In this document: piece after piece, positions 1-14,100 of the stretch
Layout of the letters: the number at the start of each line of letters is the position of its first letter
Position numbering within the stretch: the stretch's first letter is position 1
Assembly (NCBI GenBank): GCA_016617855.1
Contig: JAECUM010001767.1
Coordinates: 87,818-151,817, forward strand
Length of the DNA stretch: 64,000 nucleotides
Reading direction: 5' to 3'
Origin: Megalonaias nervosa
Taxonomy: Eukaryota; Mollusca; Bivalvia; Unionida; Unionidae
Position numbers and translations under genes: made by a program
Notes under the pieces: model-generated
The model's database searches: none
What the model was told of the DNA's origin: nothing
Seen by the model: the letters and a program-made list of their open reading frames with translations, nothing else

Positions 1-589
1 TGAACTGTTGGAAATATTTTAATGAAACTTGCTATGCACATGTATCATGTCCAAATGATATGTTGAACATAGTTGTATGTTTTGTTGAATGTGTATTTTC
101 TGTGCTATTTGCCCTTATCAAAATGTATGCCCATCGTGTCTTCTAAATGTTTGACATACTTTCATAAAACAAGTATTTGTCTCTGATTTGAAGTTGCATT
201 ATTTTATTGTAAATTCTGCATGTTGGGGTTATTTGATAAACCCTAGCTCAGTGGTGCCCAACCTTTTGGAGTATGAGGACCACTTCCTGACTTCAAAAAA
301 TTTTATGAACCTCTACATGCTGATAGTTGTACTTTTAGGCTCCATTAATCGCGAGAATACATACACCTTGATGTAACCCTGCTGCTCTCTGGGGGTCTGT
401 AGCCCACAGGCTGGGAACCACTGTCCTGCTTGTGGACACATATATGAGTTTCCTAGTAAGTTAATGTACACTTATGTTTCCTAGTAAGTTCATGTACACT
501 TTGTAGAAGTGATGACAGATATTATTTGAAAGAAAGCATATCATAACTGTGAAAGATGCAACAAATGACAGTAATTTGGTTAATTGCAG
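1..589. other. intron sequence before the first visible exon
   Basis: AT-rich non-coding sequence belonging to a TMEM131 intron whose upstream exon is not in the window. It contains the MITE at 249-423. A short direct repeat, with 'tttcctagtaagtt' occurring twice around 446-495, is the only other structure seen. Confidence 0.6.
249..423. mobile_element. hAT-type MITE, 175 bases
   Basis: Termini are inverted: CAGTGGTGCCCAACC at the left and GGCTGGGAACCACTG at the right (one internal mismatch). They are flanked by similar 8-base sequences, ccctagct and tcctgctt (aged target duplication). The CAGTGGTTCCCAACC-type end and 8-base duplication are typical of hAT elements. No coding capacity. Confidence 0.8.
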
Positions 590-676
590 GATATATTTAT
601 GCCACTGATGGTGAGAACAGCTGAAGGAAGTTTAAATGCTATTCCAGAAAATATAGTGTTTGAAAGGGTATATCCT
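590..676 (+). CDS. TMEM131: TMEM131 exon a
   Basis: 87 bases, phase 0 at both ends, between tgcag and gtaagt. It encodes 29 residues starting DIFMPLMVRTAEGSL and ending FERVYP. The segment corresponds to the vertebrate stretch 'LTIPVKAVIAVGSL...PPSFPGK', part of a luminal PapD-like beta domain. It joins directly to the exon at 1765, restoring the conserved P-G-K junction. That is why the splice-like segment at 1446-1549 is not included. Confidence 0.85.
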
Positions 677-3600
677 GTAAGTATAATTGACCCTGATTTT
701 GTTGTCTTTTTCAGAATGCAAATATTTTTTAAAAACATTATTACATGTAGCAAATGTTATTGATAAAATTGAAACATATACCAAAGTAAAACTTGTCAAA
801 TTTTGAATAATGTCTGCAAGAGATTTTCCATTCCGGACAGTATCAGTCACTTTAGCTAAAATCATCACAAAATTATGTTCTTTGTTGACTATTTATACAA
901 ATTAAGCTTTCTAGTCCAAGGGGATTTTGCTTTGACTGACTTCACTTATGTTTGGCTTGGGCTTTTTATAAGGTTGACTTGACTTGCTATGTTGTACCTA
1001 CTGGGTAAAAAATTGTTTCCATCTTCAAAGGTGGCAGATCCTGTTTACCATAGTGAAACTGTATTACACTAATGTCTAAAAATCTGTACTATCTTGATAA
1101 AAGGCAGATCATGTTACCTTGGTGAAACTGTATTACACTCGCATCTAAAAATTATTTCTACCTTGATAGATGGCAGATCACTTTACCATGGTGAAACTGT
1201 ATTATACTCAGGTGTAAAATCCTGTTTCCATGTAAAACATTTGACCTGTAACAATATATTTTCTTGGGTTAAATTAATATATTGATGAATCAAAGGTTTA
1301 GAAAGAAATTCTTATAACATATAAACAGATTTTTATCATTCTTTATGAAGAAAACCTATTATGTAATATGTTCAGTACTTGATCAAATTAAAGCCATTGA
1401 AACAATTATAATTACATAAGCTAATGTAATGACACCTGTATTTAGATGACTAATCTAATTAGAGTTCTTGTGAAGCTAATTGACAGTGGGGAAAAGGCAG
1501 GCAAAACGAATTCATCAGATGAAGAAAGAATAAAATACACTCTAGAAATGTAAGTCATTTCAGCTTCTCAGTCTAACCTGCCAATAGTTTTTGGGAAAAG
1601 TCTGCATTCTGTATGTAATTTTTATATGCTGTGATATGTTTAGCTTGTTTTGTATTATATTTTCCTAAATCTGTATATTGTTGCTTTATCTTTGTTTTAC
1701 ATTTATTTCCTTGATAAACTCTTATTCGTATCATTGCAAAGCTGTATGACATGTATCTTTACAGGGAAAGATTCCATACAAAGTACTACAGATTCACAGC
1801 ACATTTGAAGATTATATGGCTGTGAAGAAAATAGCATTTCAGCCACCAGATATGAGATTTTACTATCAAAAACCAGAAGTGGAACAAATTGTTCTCAGCC
1901 CGCAGCAAACCAATATCGTATGTCAATCTTTATTTGTTTTTCAAGTTTATACATTTGTTTTACTGTCTTTATATGTCTGTGACACACATGGGGCCCTGAG
2001 TGGCCAAGTGGTCCAAAGCGCTCACCATTCCGGATCACTGCCGTCTCACCTCTGTCTACGTGGGTTCAAGTCTCAGGCACGGCTAACTTGGGTACAAGAG
2101 AAAGCTTGCCAGTAGCTTCTCATGGGTTGGTGGTTCTTCCCTGGGTTTTCCAGGGTTCTTCCTCCACCAGTTATACTGGCTGCCATGTATAGCCTATCTT
2201 GTGCTGAAAAATGGCGTTAAACCCTACAACAACAACTGTGACACACAGACCTCTAGAAACAACATCAACCCAAATGATCATATAAACTAAAGGTAGATCA
2301 GGGTTTTCAGTGTTTGTTAGCCAGATTTCAAAAACATTGCTGGATTATAGATTGATAATGTCTGTTAATCTTGTATCTGGTGACAACACTGAGATTATGG
2401 TTTGCATTTAGGTCATTTTGTTAATCCTGTCTTGTTGGAAGCATGATGTAGCAGTCACTTTTGTATCGATATTTATTTTGGTGTTCATGTATGCATCTGT
2501 CCAGACCCTAGATTAACCTCAGTATTAAAGCATTTTACTTAGCTAAATAAAATCTGGGTCCAGCAAAGACAGGTCTCTTCTTTCAGACACTGTCTTGTAC
2601 AGCTGCACAACTTGGTATTCTATTATTGTTTCAGGCCACCAGTCACTTTGACCTATATTCCATGGTATGCAATCAGGCCATGCTGCTGTTGGCAGATTTT
2701 TTGTTTTATTAGAGATCAGATGAACAGCAGAATATACTCAGATCTGCAGGTACATGGTGCAAGGGGATATCATTGTCTCTGCCTCATATTTGGATGAACA
2801 GCATTTACAGATGTACACTGTCATGTTGTATTTAATTTCCCAAGAACTGTTGCTCTAACAGCTTATACTCCTTAAGGATATATCAATGCCATAAGGCTGT
2901 TTTGACCTTTGGGTCATCTAAATCTAAGTCTCTCATCTCTCTGTATTAGTACTCAGGCATGTTGACTGGACTGTACATCTCTTATCACAGATTGAAGTCA
3001 AGTGACAATTAAGGAAGAGTGACCAAATTATGTTTGGTGGCTCAGACATGCTAGACTGTTCTGTCTTGTGACATCTGATGCATGCAGCCTTGTAACATTG
3101 TCAGCCTCTGCCCTATCACTGCAAAGATCAGATCAAATGCAATCTGAATTGAATTTGATAGTTTTCTCCAGATGGGATTTTACTACCAAATTTGCAGTGT
3201 TGTGTTTTCATACCAAAGGAGTATCACTGACTTTTAGGTGTATTTTCTTGAGCATACCTTAAGCATGACATGAAGTAAAATGTAGAAGAAATTTACTCAC
3301 GACGTTGAATTGTTAATTTATTTGCCTCATTTCCCACCAAAACTGCTAGAAATCTTAGAATACTATCATAAATTCTATACATGTAATGTAATGGATGTCA
3401 TACAATGTTTACTATTACATCTTCCTTGGAATAAATATCGCTTAACCTGCCTCAGAAGACAAATTTTCAAAGCTTGCCATGTTATTGATTACATACAATA
3501 CTACAATACTTGACTTTATTGGGGCTATTTCAAGGTGGAGATTTGGTTTTCCCTTTTCCATTGAGTTGTCCTGTTAGAAACACGGGAGATGGGCATTATC

Positions 3601-6600
3601 ATGATGATGAAAAATCCATGGAACTGTACAGAAGTATTTTACCAAAACAGGTTGTAGGCAGCAGTCAAAAATGTATTTTTCAGAATGTAATATTCCTTCC
3701 ACTTGGTTTATTTGTCCAATATCTTATAAGTTGCACAGCCCCAAAATATAACAGACACCACAGAACTCCTTTTGCTGCCACCATATTTACCGTGGACACT
3801 TGGAAAATTTCTCACTAACTCTCCTTCAAGCAAAAACATTTTTTTTTGTCTCTATCCATGTGCATGTATGAGTGTGTGTATATATATATATATGTTTGTG
3901 TAGAGAGAAAGAGAGGTATGTATGAATTTCATCACCAGTTATTGCCTTGGATCTTTAATTTTAACATTTCAGTCACATTTATCTATAAGGCTTGTATCAT
4001 TTTCCCAGTTTATAATGTAAATGGTGGAGGGCTTAGCAATGACATGTCTTTTAAATCCAGCACAATACAATCTTTGCACTTTTCTGGAAGAAATTGTTCT
4101 CCTCATCATGCAAAACTGCAGATAGTCTGTCGTTTTGTCTGTTTTTCTCCTGCATCCAGCTCACACCTTGTTTCCTATAGAACCTCTTTCTCAACATTGC
4201 TATAAATATTTTGAGTTGATTCTCCAGTTGAAACAAACTTCCAAGAATTACATCAAAGTTGAAAGATAGCAACAAGCCATTGAATTGCATATAGTATGGA
4301 ACTAAAATTTGTACAACTGTACTAAAGTTAAGTAAGGTCTAAATATATTTTACACAAGTTTCATTTGAACATAATGCTTACCATTGCTGCATCAGTTTCA
4401 AACACTGAACTTTTTAAATACATGTTTTCCAACTTTACAATAGCAGTACATACTTTTTGTTACACCTTACTAACAAATGGTCAGACTTACGGATAAATAT
4501 CATTTGCATTACTGACAGTCTTGTTAGTGTTGGCAGGTCTGCAGAAGTTAAAATTTAGTACTAATAGCATGTTTATGTCACATAAAGCATGCTCCAGTGA
4601 TTTTATCCAACAGCTCCAGGCCCGTTCTTTTTGGCATTGTATGATAAAATTATAGAGGCAAACAAATGTGTTAGATTTCGTATGCACATTTTGGAAAATT
4701 TAATATGGCATGGCAGTGTATGATATACTGTATAATGTGTTTGTTTGGACTCAATACTGCAAAAAATCATGTGGTGGATGACATAAATAGCCAAATTCAT
4801 CCAGTTCCTGTATCAAATTAAAAACCAGTTACTATTTACAGATGCTTGATTTTTGAGACTTCTTCAAAGCATTATTTGCTCACAGTGAATATTTCTCTGA
4901 GGATCACATTGGTCAAAGTCAAGAGATAATCATCATTTTTATTGGTGACCAAATTACTGGGGATATGTTGGAAAGCAAATGACTACAGTAGTTAGTGGGT
5001 TCTGTTTTTATGTCATCTTATTGAAATTTGCTACAGTCAGACTTGTCTAGTGACCACCTGTATAGTACTGACTTGCTTATAGCGACCATTATTCACTCAG
5101 TCAAATTCCCTACACAGTGCGCAAGCATATACCAACCACCTGCTCAATTTGTCCAGCCACTGCTCTTTTTCAGTCACTTCGAACTTGCATACAGGGACAG
5201 GTGACATGCGTATAGGAGTAGGTGACTGGCATTCATTATTACCCTAGATCAGCTACATGTTAATCTGTTGACTTGTTTATTTTTGTTTTATCATTTCTTA
5301 TCTACTGTCATGTCTCTTACCTGTATATAAAGGCTACCTTATGTGTAGTAACCTTGTCAGTAAATAATCAGTGATGTGACTACTTGCATAATTTGTACCT
5401 TTCTTTGTTATTTACTGTTGCTATTTTCATTACAGATTGGCAAAATATTTTTTGATGCCAAGCGAGAGTGTAGAGAAGAGTGTTATGTGGGGTTGCCAAC
5501 CTATACTCCAGGTAAGAGAGTTTAATTCACCTATCACTACTTTTACTCATTATATGTGAGGCTGCCAACCTATACTCCAGGTGAGAGTTTAATTCACTTG
5601 TCAGTCAGCTCCTTTTACTCATTATATGTGAGGCTGCCAACCTATACTGTAGGTAAGAGAAATATAGTTCAGCTATCTGTCAGCTGCATTTACTCATTAT
5701 ATGTGAGGCTGCCAACCTATACTCTAGGTAAGAGAAATATAATTCACCTATCTGTCAGTTGCATTTACTCATTATATGTGAGGCTGCCAACCTATACTCT
5801 AAGTAAGAGAAATGTAATTCACCTATCTGTCAGTTGCATTTACTCACTATATGTGAGGCTGCCAACCTATACTCTAGGTAAGAGAAATATAATTCACCTA
5901 TCTGTGTATCTGCATTTACTCATTATATGAGAGGCTGCCAAACTATACTCCAGTTGAGAGAGTTTAATTGACTTATGGGTTGACTCCTTTTACTCATTAT
6001 ATGAGAGGCTGCCAATCTATACTCCAGGTAAGCAACATCAAGTTTTTAAATCATAAAAAATTGCTCTTGGCTGACTTGTTTTAAAATGGAGAAAACACTT
6101 GTCTCAGACTAGTGGCTTGAAAAAGTTTTTTTTAAAATCTGAATTTGAAAATAAATAGTCTAGGATTTTGGCTGTGGAATTTGATATTGGTGCATATTGT
6201 AAATTTTCTCCACATATTACCTTTAATATATTCAGAAATGATGGGCACCATGAGATTAATTTTGTTTTGCACTAATCTAATTTCAATTGAATGCAGTTAA
6301 GATTTTGGCATACCAATCCCCAGATAACTTTGGAATTCTTGTCTGAATTACATGTATATGGAATTTTTTAGAAAAAAGTTCAGACAAAATTAGTAGAAGA
6401 TTCAGAATTGTAAGATATAACACATACTTATGGATTCAGACAAATCAAAGTCAACTCATGATTTGATGGCAAATTTCAGAATTTTTGTGTTCCATCTTAC
6501 GTGTTTATTTATTTCTGAAAAATCATGACAGAATTCAGAAATTAACAAAAATTTTAGAACATGGTAATGAAGAGGCAAGACAGAATTCAGTGATCTGTTT

Positions 6601-8107
6601 AATTACAAGGAATTTTCTGTCAAAATTCAGCCATTTTTAGACAAATACAGCAAAAGTTCATAATTCAAGGTTCATGAGGGTAGTAATCTTGATTTACAAT
6701 TAAAAAATTAATTATATACTAAATACTTTGTAATTTATGAGTAACTAGTCGTTATCATTATTTGGTAATAGACGATCAGGAATATAAAATTTGTTTTCTT
6801 AAAGTAAAATTGTTTTAATAGTATATTAATTACTAGTGATCAGTATGTAATTTGTGAGTATCAGTCTAGTAATTATCAATAAAATTTTGTAATTACCAAT
6901 CAGGAATATTAATTTGTTATATTAATAAAACTAATATGTTATTGCTTCATTCTTTACCTGGATATAAGCAGAAAACTGCATCATGCCATGATCCATGAAA
7001 GCTTGGTGCTTATTTATTATTATATTATCATGGGAGAGGGGGTGTAGTTATGCAAATTCTGCATCTATTATAATCTGATATTGCAGAAAACAAGATCTGC
7101 AGTCATGTAGATTAGGGACTATGATGTTTACTTAAGGATGTGTGTATGTGTTTATGTGTGTGTGTGTGTGTTTAATGTAGCTTTAACAATTTTAGTCATA
7201 TTGCTGTGATGTCTGCGGTGTGGCAGTTTATAGTGATGTCTAGCAATGGGGCATCATGTCTCAGACATGTAGCAACATGTCCCACCCAGTCACATTATCC
7301 TGACACCAGACTGACCAGTCCCAGCACTAACCTCTTAATGCTGAGCACCAAGTGAGGCAGCTTACAGTAACAGTTTTAGAAGTCCTTTTGGTATGATTTG
7401 GCTGGTGTTCAAACCCATGACCTCCTGCATTTGCAGCAAACACTCTAACCACTTAAGCCACAGGACCAGTGTATACTTTTGTAAAATGCTATTACATTAA
7501 GATGTCATCAGTATGATGTCACTTTTTATCACCTATGAATATTGGAGTCCATAGTAGGTTGGGACATGAAATGAGTTGGTTATAACTGTATATACTCGCT
7601 TATAAGTCTGGTCAAGCTGCAAACAACATATGCTGTTGCATAGTGTGCTATTAGATCAGGGTCTGTGTTGTTTGTTCTACTGATTAGTCTTAACAAACTG
7701 CTGAAACCCAGATCTGCCTGCACATTATGCAACATCAGATCAGTGTATCTGCATTGTGCAGTTAGATCTGATTTGCAAGTGAGTATATATAATACTTCTG
7801 TCTCAAACTAAATAATGAGAAGAAAAATTCTTATGCAGTTATAATAACCATTATAAAAATCATGAGAACAAAATGACAAAGGCATTGAAAAGTATATAGT
7901 TTACAACCTGACATAAGTTGACTGCACAGACTTTATGTCACAGATAATTTTGTCATACTAAAAATTCACTTGCCAACATATATTTTTCTTTGTGCATATG
8001 GTAACAAGAGTCTGTGATCTTCATCCAGTATAAATGTTTTAAATACTTGCTCAGCTATTTTTTGGACAGATAGTGATGGTACTTTTTTGTTTACATACTT
8101 TTTATAT

Positions 8108-8162
<55 letters not shown>

Positions 8163-11100
8163 CTTTATTTATAGAGGGCGACTCATTAGTCAAGGACTAT
8201 TCTCCCTTGAGGCCCTCTTAAGGAGAGTATAACAATGCACATTATATGAAGATAGCAATAGTTACTGTTTGTTTTTCACATATTTAGTATTAAAATACTA
8301 ACTTCCATTATCTATTAGAAATACATACATGCTCATGATATCTCTTCATAAATATTCTAATATTTTCAGCAGATTTTACATGTAGTGGAAGCTTGCTCTA
8401 CAGAACTGTAGCAGAGTATTGGAAGCTCTTTTTAAATTGCTCTGTTCTTGGTTTTGGTGCTATAAGGTTTCCATGTAATATTGATCTCAACTGGTATTGT
8501 GTTGAAAAAGGCCTGAAGAAGTCCTGAAGATACTCTGGTGCAGTTCCATGTAGACATTTATATAAAAGAAGTGCCTTGTGAAAATCTATCCTGTCATATA
8601 TTGTGAACCATTTGAGTTCTGTAAATAATGCTTTTGAGGGATGATCAATAGATGAATCTAAAATTATGCGTGCTGCTCGTTTCTGGAGTTTGTAAATCCT
8701 GTCAAGCTCAGATTTAGCACAGCTTCCCCATACATTTGAACAATAATCCATTGTTGGAAGAATATAATGCTTGTAGTATAGATTGCGCCTTTCCGTAGGT
8801 AAATATTTCTTGATTCTGCTGAGTAGGGCAATTTTTGATGTTTTACAAAGCTTATCAATATGGTCATGCCATAATAAATTATTATCAACGGACACACCTA
8901 CAGGCTTTTCATGTTTGACATTTTCTAACGGATGATTATTTATTGCTAGAGATAGTTCTGGGTTTCCTGACTTACGTAGCTTTTGTGATGTCCCCAAAAT
9001 CATACATTTTGTTTTACCTTCATTAATTACCATCCTATTTTGTTGTGCCCAGTTTTGGATTCTAATAAGGTCTGAGTTTAATCTCATTTGGATAACTTCA
9101 GTATCAGAACTAGATGTATACAAGGTTGCATCATCTGCAGACAAGTCTGTATTTGTGGATTCATTATTTAATGGTAGATCATTGATATAGATAAGGAAGA
9201 GGAGAGGACCTAAAACCGAGCCTTGAAGGACCTCCGAATGAATAGTGCAAGTTCGAGAGCTAATATTGCCAATGCTTACTCATTGAGACCTTTGGTTTAG
9301 ATATGATCTAAACCAGTTTAACGAAGGATTGTCGAACCTGTAACATTTCAGCTTTTGCAACAGAATTTCATGATCAACAAGATCAAAGGCTTTCTTGAAG
9401 TCAAGGAAAACAATCCCAGTCATATGTCCATTATCCATTTCCTTCAGCCAAAGATCAATTAATTTGGTAAGTTCTGTTTGGCACAAGTGGTACTTTCTAA
9501 ATCCTGATTGCACTTTATGAAATAGAGAGTATGTGTCAAAATATTTATAGACCTGAATGGCTACATGTTTTTCAATTAATTTTGACAATACAGGTAGAAT
9601 TGATATTGGTCTGTAATTCCCTGGATCCTTCTTTTCTCCTTCTTAAAGATAGGTGTAACCTTTGCACATTTCAGAGTTTCTGGAAAATTACCACTCATTA
9701 TACGTAAGTTTGTGATACGCGTTAATGACTTTGTTATTACTGGTGCAGCAATTTTAAGAATTCATGGACCAATACAATCCAATCCAGAGGATTTATTAAT
9801 ATTCACCTTAGTTAGCATATGAAAAACATCAGTTTCACTAACATTAGCTATTGAAAAATAATTATCATCAGCAATTTTCGCTCTTATAAATGACAGAAGA
9901 ATGTCAAGTTCAACTGGGATGTTAGTTTGGTTCTGAATACTGTTACTGGAGATGCTTATGAAGAAATTGTTGAACATTTCCACAATGTCTTGTACAGATG
10001 TTGCTATATCCTCATTTTGTTTAAGGGGAAAACAACTGTTCTTGGGTGGGTTCAGCTCTTTTAGATGCTTCCATAATGTCTTGGTACTCTTACTTTCTTC
10101 AATAGCCTGTTTATAGAAGTTTTCTTTTGCCTTATCAATCAGGTGCTTAGTTTTATTCCTCTACTTTCTATAGCTTTTCATGTCTTTTTTCTTGTGGAAA
10201 TTGTCTCTTAGGTGCCTAGCCTCGTTGATCTCAGGGGTAATCCACTTGGGTGTAATTTGCTGTTTAACCCTTTTTGTTTTAATGACCAATACTTAGGAGC
10301 AGATACATCAACTAAGAGTCATAAAAAACAAAATGCACACCAACCTTACATTTTTAAGAAATTTTGGATTGCTTGGACCATTACCTATGTAAAATATCAA
10401 TTTTAAAAACAGAAGAAAACAAATATTTCAATATTTCACAAGAAACAATCCTTAAAATTTTATGTTGAATGAAAAGTGCAGATCTGCATTTGCTCTTGTA
10501 TTATATAATAGAGATTGAGGTAACATAAGTGAATATATTGTACAGATCTGTGCTGTTGTCCATCTCAACTAGCTGCCAGTGTTGTATAATGTAGATTGGG
10601 GTTAACAGAAGTGAATATAATGTACAGATCTGTGATGTTTATCTCAGCTGGCTGTCAATGTTATATAATGGAGATTGAAGTTTCATAAGTGAATATGTTG
10701 TACAGATCTGTGTTGTTGTCCATTACAGCTGGCCACCAGTGGTTACTAGGGTTGGGGTTAGACAAAGATGTAGCTGATACAGACCAGTACCTGTATACTC
10801 ATTTTCAGCAAAAGTGGGAAAACATGGAGAAATCAGAGCAAAATATGTAAGTTTTTATATTTAGGTTATTTTCTGTTTTCACAATTCTACTGTGTTTTGT
10901 GAGAACAAAAAGAATTGAAGACATGCCTTGTGTTCACTTGTAAAAGCGCAATACTTATTTCTCCTTTGAATACATTCCTCAATCACATTAACACTAGGGA
11001 TATACGCCTGCTACCTCCAAATGCAGTCCTACTAAGAGAACAAAATTTTTTTCTGTCTATATCATGTAGACAAAGGGCAGTAACTCTTTCCCATTACCTC

Positions 11101-14100
11101 TTCTTGCCACCACTAGGTGTCTCCAGTTTTTAAGTTTCACTTCCATACAACAAACTCATACCAGATGCCTCCTGTCAATCCAAGCCAAATTTGTGTTAAA
11201 TTTGAATCATCGATATCCGATTTCATATTTATTTGGATAAATATTCATTCCTAAACAGTTGGTACATATTATTTTTTAATTTAGCAAATGTTTTGCACTT
11301 TGTTGGATTTGGTGAATTTTAATTCTGTGGTACAACATGGCATCATTGATGCATGTTATTCATGGATTTGTGCACAGTGCCTATTGCTCACTCACCCAAT
11401 TAGCAACTTCTGTTGTTTTAGCAACTTATTAACATGCTGCATTGTTAACTTATACATTTTGTTGTGTTCTTATCTTACATTTCAGTGAAACCTTTGAATG
11501 AAGTGTAATAAATGCAACAAGTTCAGATAAGACATGCATGAGTCATGTTTACATGTGCAGATTTACTTTTGTCAGTACCATGCAATATGTTTGCCAAATG
11601 GTCCAAGAGTGTATGGACTACAGTTTTGCAAAAGTCAACAAGGCAAAGGAAGAGAGTGATGCAAATTTTAAGTTGGTACAAGTAATTATGATATGGTGGG
11701 TGAGTTTGCTCCCATGTTTATGTAGCCCAGGTGGCATAAATTCCCCACTGTAAGTCTGAGCATGGCCTTTGGACCAATACTACCACGTCGTTGTCTGCAG
11801 ACATCCACAGTCATTCAGCCAGTTGAGCCAGCTATCCAGCCATTCCAATCAGGGGATGTTACTGAAAGATACATCCTTCTCACCAGGCCTACAGCTTCAT
11901 TTCTATACAATTACAGAGATCATAATGATAAATCTGCCCATCCTTCCATGCTACAGCTCTATTCAATTAGAATTACAAGGATCTTAGTGATAGATCCATC
12001 TGTCTTGCCAGGTCTACGATTTCATCTCTCTGCAATTAAGAAGATTTTAATGATAGATCTATCTGTCCTAACCTGCTTCAGCAACATCCTATTTTTAATT
12101 AGTGTCACAAAATGGACGAATGGATGGTTGGAATGCTACTTATGAAAAACTTAGAGACAACACTCACAATAAAAAATTATGATGATTGAAGTAAATAATT
12201 ATGTCAGCAGAAATCAAGGAGATTAATGATAGCCTGTCTGGATATGTCTTTGACCCATGGAATGCTAAGGCACTCTTTTCTGAGACAAGGAGCCAGCGAC
12301 ATTTTCATATTGTTGGTACAAGACACATTCTACTGCCTACCATACTGAACTCTTGGTGTTAGATGAAAATTTATAGGTGGTTACCATGTCTGTCCCACTT
12401 CTTGTAAAGTGGATAAAAATTTGTCTCTCAAAACATTGACATGGGTTTGAAACATTGTTGCTATGTCTTCAATGTTGGATTTGTCCTCATTGGCAATTTT
12501 CCAACTGGCAGAAAAATTGGCCAACCAACCATCCTGGGAGTCAGTGGTCTGAATTGCTTGGGTCTTGAACAGAACAGCTCAACATTCAATGGCAAATGCT
12601 TTGACTGCCAATCTTGACTTGATACATTGGGATGCATCACTAAGGTCACATCAGGCCTTTGTTTTGAGGATGATTCCATTTGGCTTGCAGTTGCTGTTTT
12701 GGAGCAAAAATGAAGAACTTTGTTAACAGACAGCTCATGAACTACACCTTCAGCTTGCTGCTCTACCCTGTATTCTATTTTATAAACAAACAGCTGTCCC
12801 TGTTTATTTGAGGGATGATAGGCAAGCTTAGCACGAGGAATCTTTTACATTCTAAGTGTCTTTCAGATCAACTTTATGCCAGTAGACAACAGCCAAACCA
12901 GTCTAGGAGTCACTTTACACAGGAGGTAAGAAGCCATTTTTTTTCACCCCAAGCCTCCTGTCTCCCACCACTGACTTAAATTCTCATCTGCAGACAGTCT
13001 GCCCAGATTGGGGGTTGGGGGTTGGGTGGATGCCAGACTCCTGCAATTCCAGTCATGTTGGTGGATCAGTCTATTTCTGCAGAACGAATGGGTGTCCCAA
13101 GTCATTTCAGAGTGGCTTCAGATTTTGTCTATCCAACCTCCTCTTTCTTCTGCTTTCATTCAAATGAATGTGCCATCTGATTGGAAGAAGGACAATATCC
13201 TTCAGAAGGGTTATATTCGCCTGTGTTCCTTACTAAAAAAGGCCAGTATCAAGTTGAGGCTCATCATAGGCTTAAGTTGCCTCATCATTCTTCCACTGAG
13301 GTTCAAGAAAGAGAAGGTGAGATCTCCACATCTTCTTATCCAAAGGGACATCAGTCTTAATTTAACAGATACCTCCTTGCATGTCCCTATTCATTAAGTG
13401 TCACAAAAGTTTCTTTGCTTTGCTTACTGTAATAAAGTTTACCAATCTTGAGTCCTGCTGTTCAGTTTTAATATCAACCCCTGTGTCTTTACCAAATATT
13501 GGATTGTGTCATCACCCTGTTACAGGTGACTTCCTCTATGGTGAAGGCAGTGTATCTGGATGACCTCCTAAAGCATGGTAAATACTATTCTCAAGAGCAG
13601 AAATGATCTCCTATCCCTTTTGAAATGCATCAGTTTTCTCATGAATTGGGAAAAATCTGACCTTCAACCATCCCATCATTTTGTCCACCTGGGTGTGGAG
13701 TTAATAACCAATCTCAGTCTTGTATGTTTCCCTCATGTCTGCATCATATGGATTGTCAAACTAATAGATTCTGTTTCCAACTCTTTGATTTTGGTGAGAG
13801 ATTTCTTGCAACTCCTCAGATTAGTCAATGCAGCAGCTGATTTAATCCCACTGGGTCTCCTTTATATGCACATGTTACAAATGACTTTGCTGGCTGATGG
13901 TTGCCCTTTTTCAATTCCACCCAATCAGTAGGTCACGAATGAGGTACGAGCATTCATGGTTTGCTCCTGACAGGAATTCCTCTGGAGAAACCCAAACTGA
14001 AAGTGATGATATGTACAGAATCTAGTACATACAATTGGGAAGCCCACTTGTTGCTGGACTTTAATATATTAGCATCAGATGGGATCAGGAATACCACCTC

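Noticed and set aside
1989..2070. tRNA gene
   Set aside because: Same reason: tRNA-like head of a SINE with a 12-base target duplication.
3510..3818. 102-codon open frame
   Set aside because: No splice sites matching TMEM131 phase, no domain, ordinary intron composition.
3846..4205. 119-codon open frame beginning in a (ta)n run
   Set aside because: Low-complexity start, no domain, overlapped by an equally long reverse frame.
5556..5930. 124-codon repetitive open frame with RLPTYT repeats
   Set aside because: It is the exon-end tandem array whose 75-base period happens to keep one frame open. It contains splice donors and has no start context.
5484..6030. CRISPR-like array
   Set aside because: Whole units repeat, without unique spacers between constant repeats, and the setting is a eukaryotic intron. 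The same holds for the arrays at 18480, 37880 and 57766.
8398..9144. 248-codon reverse-strand open frame as a host gene
   Set aside because: It has the ADD box and C-terminal domain of a non-LTR reverse transcriptase and ends at a LINE tail.
11762..12145. 127-codon open frame
   Set aside because: Lies in a degenerate ~63-base tandem repeat inside a decayed DIRS-like element.
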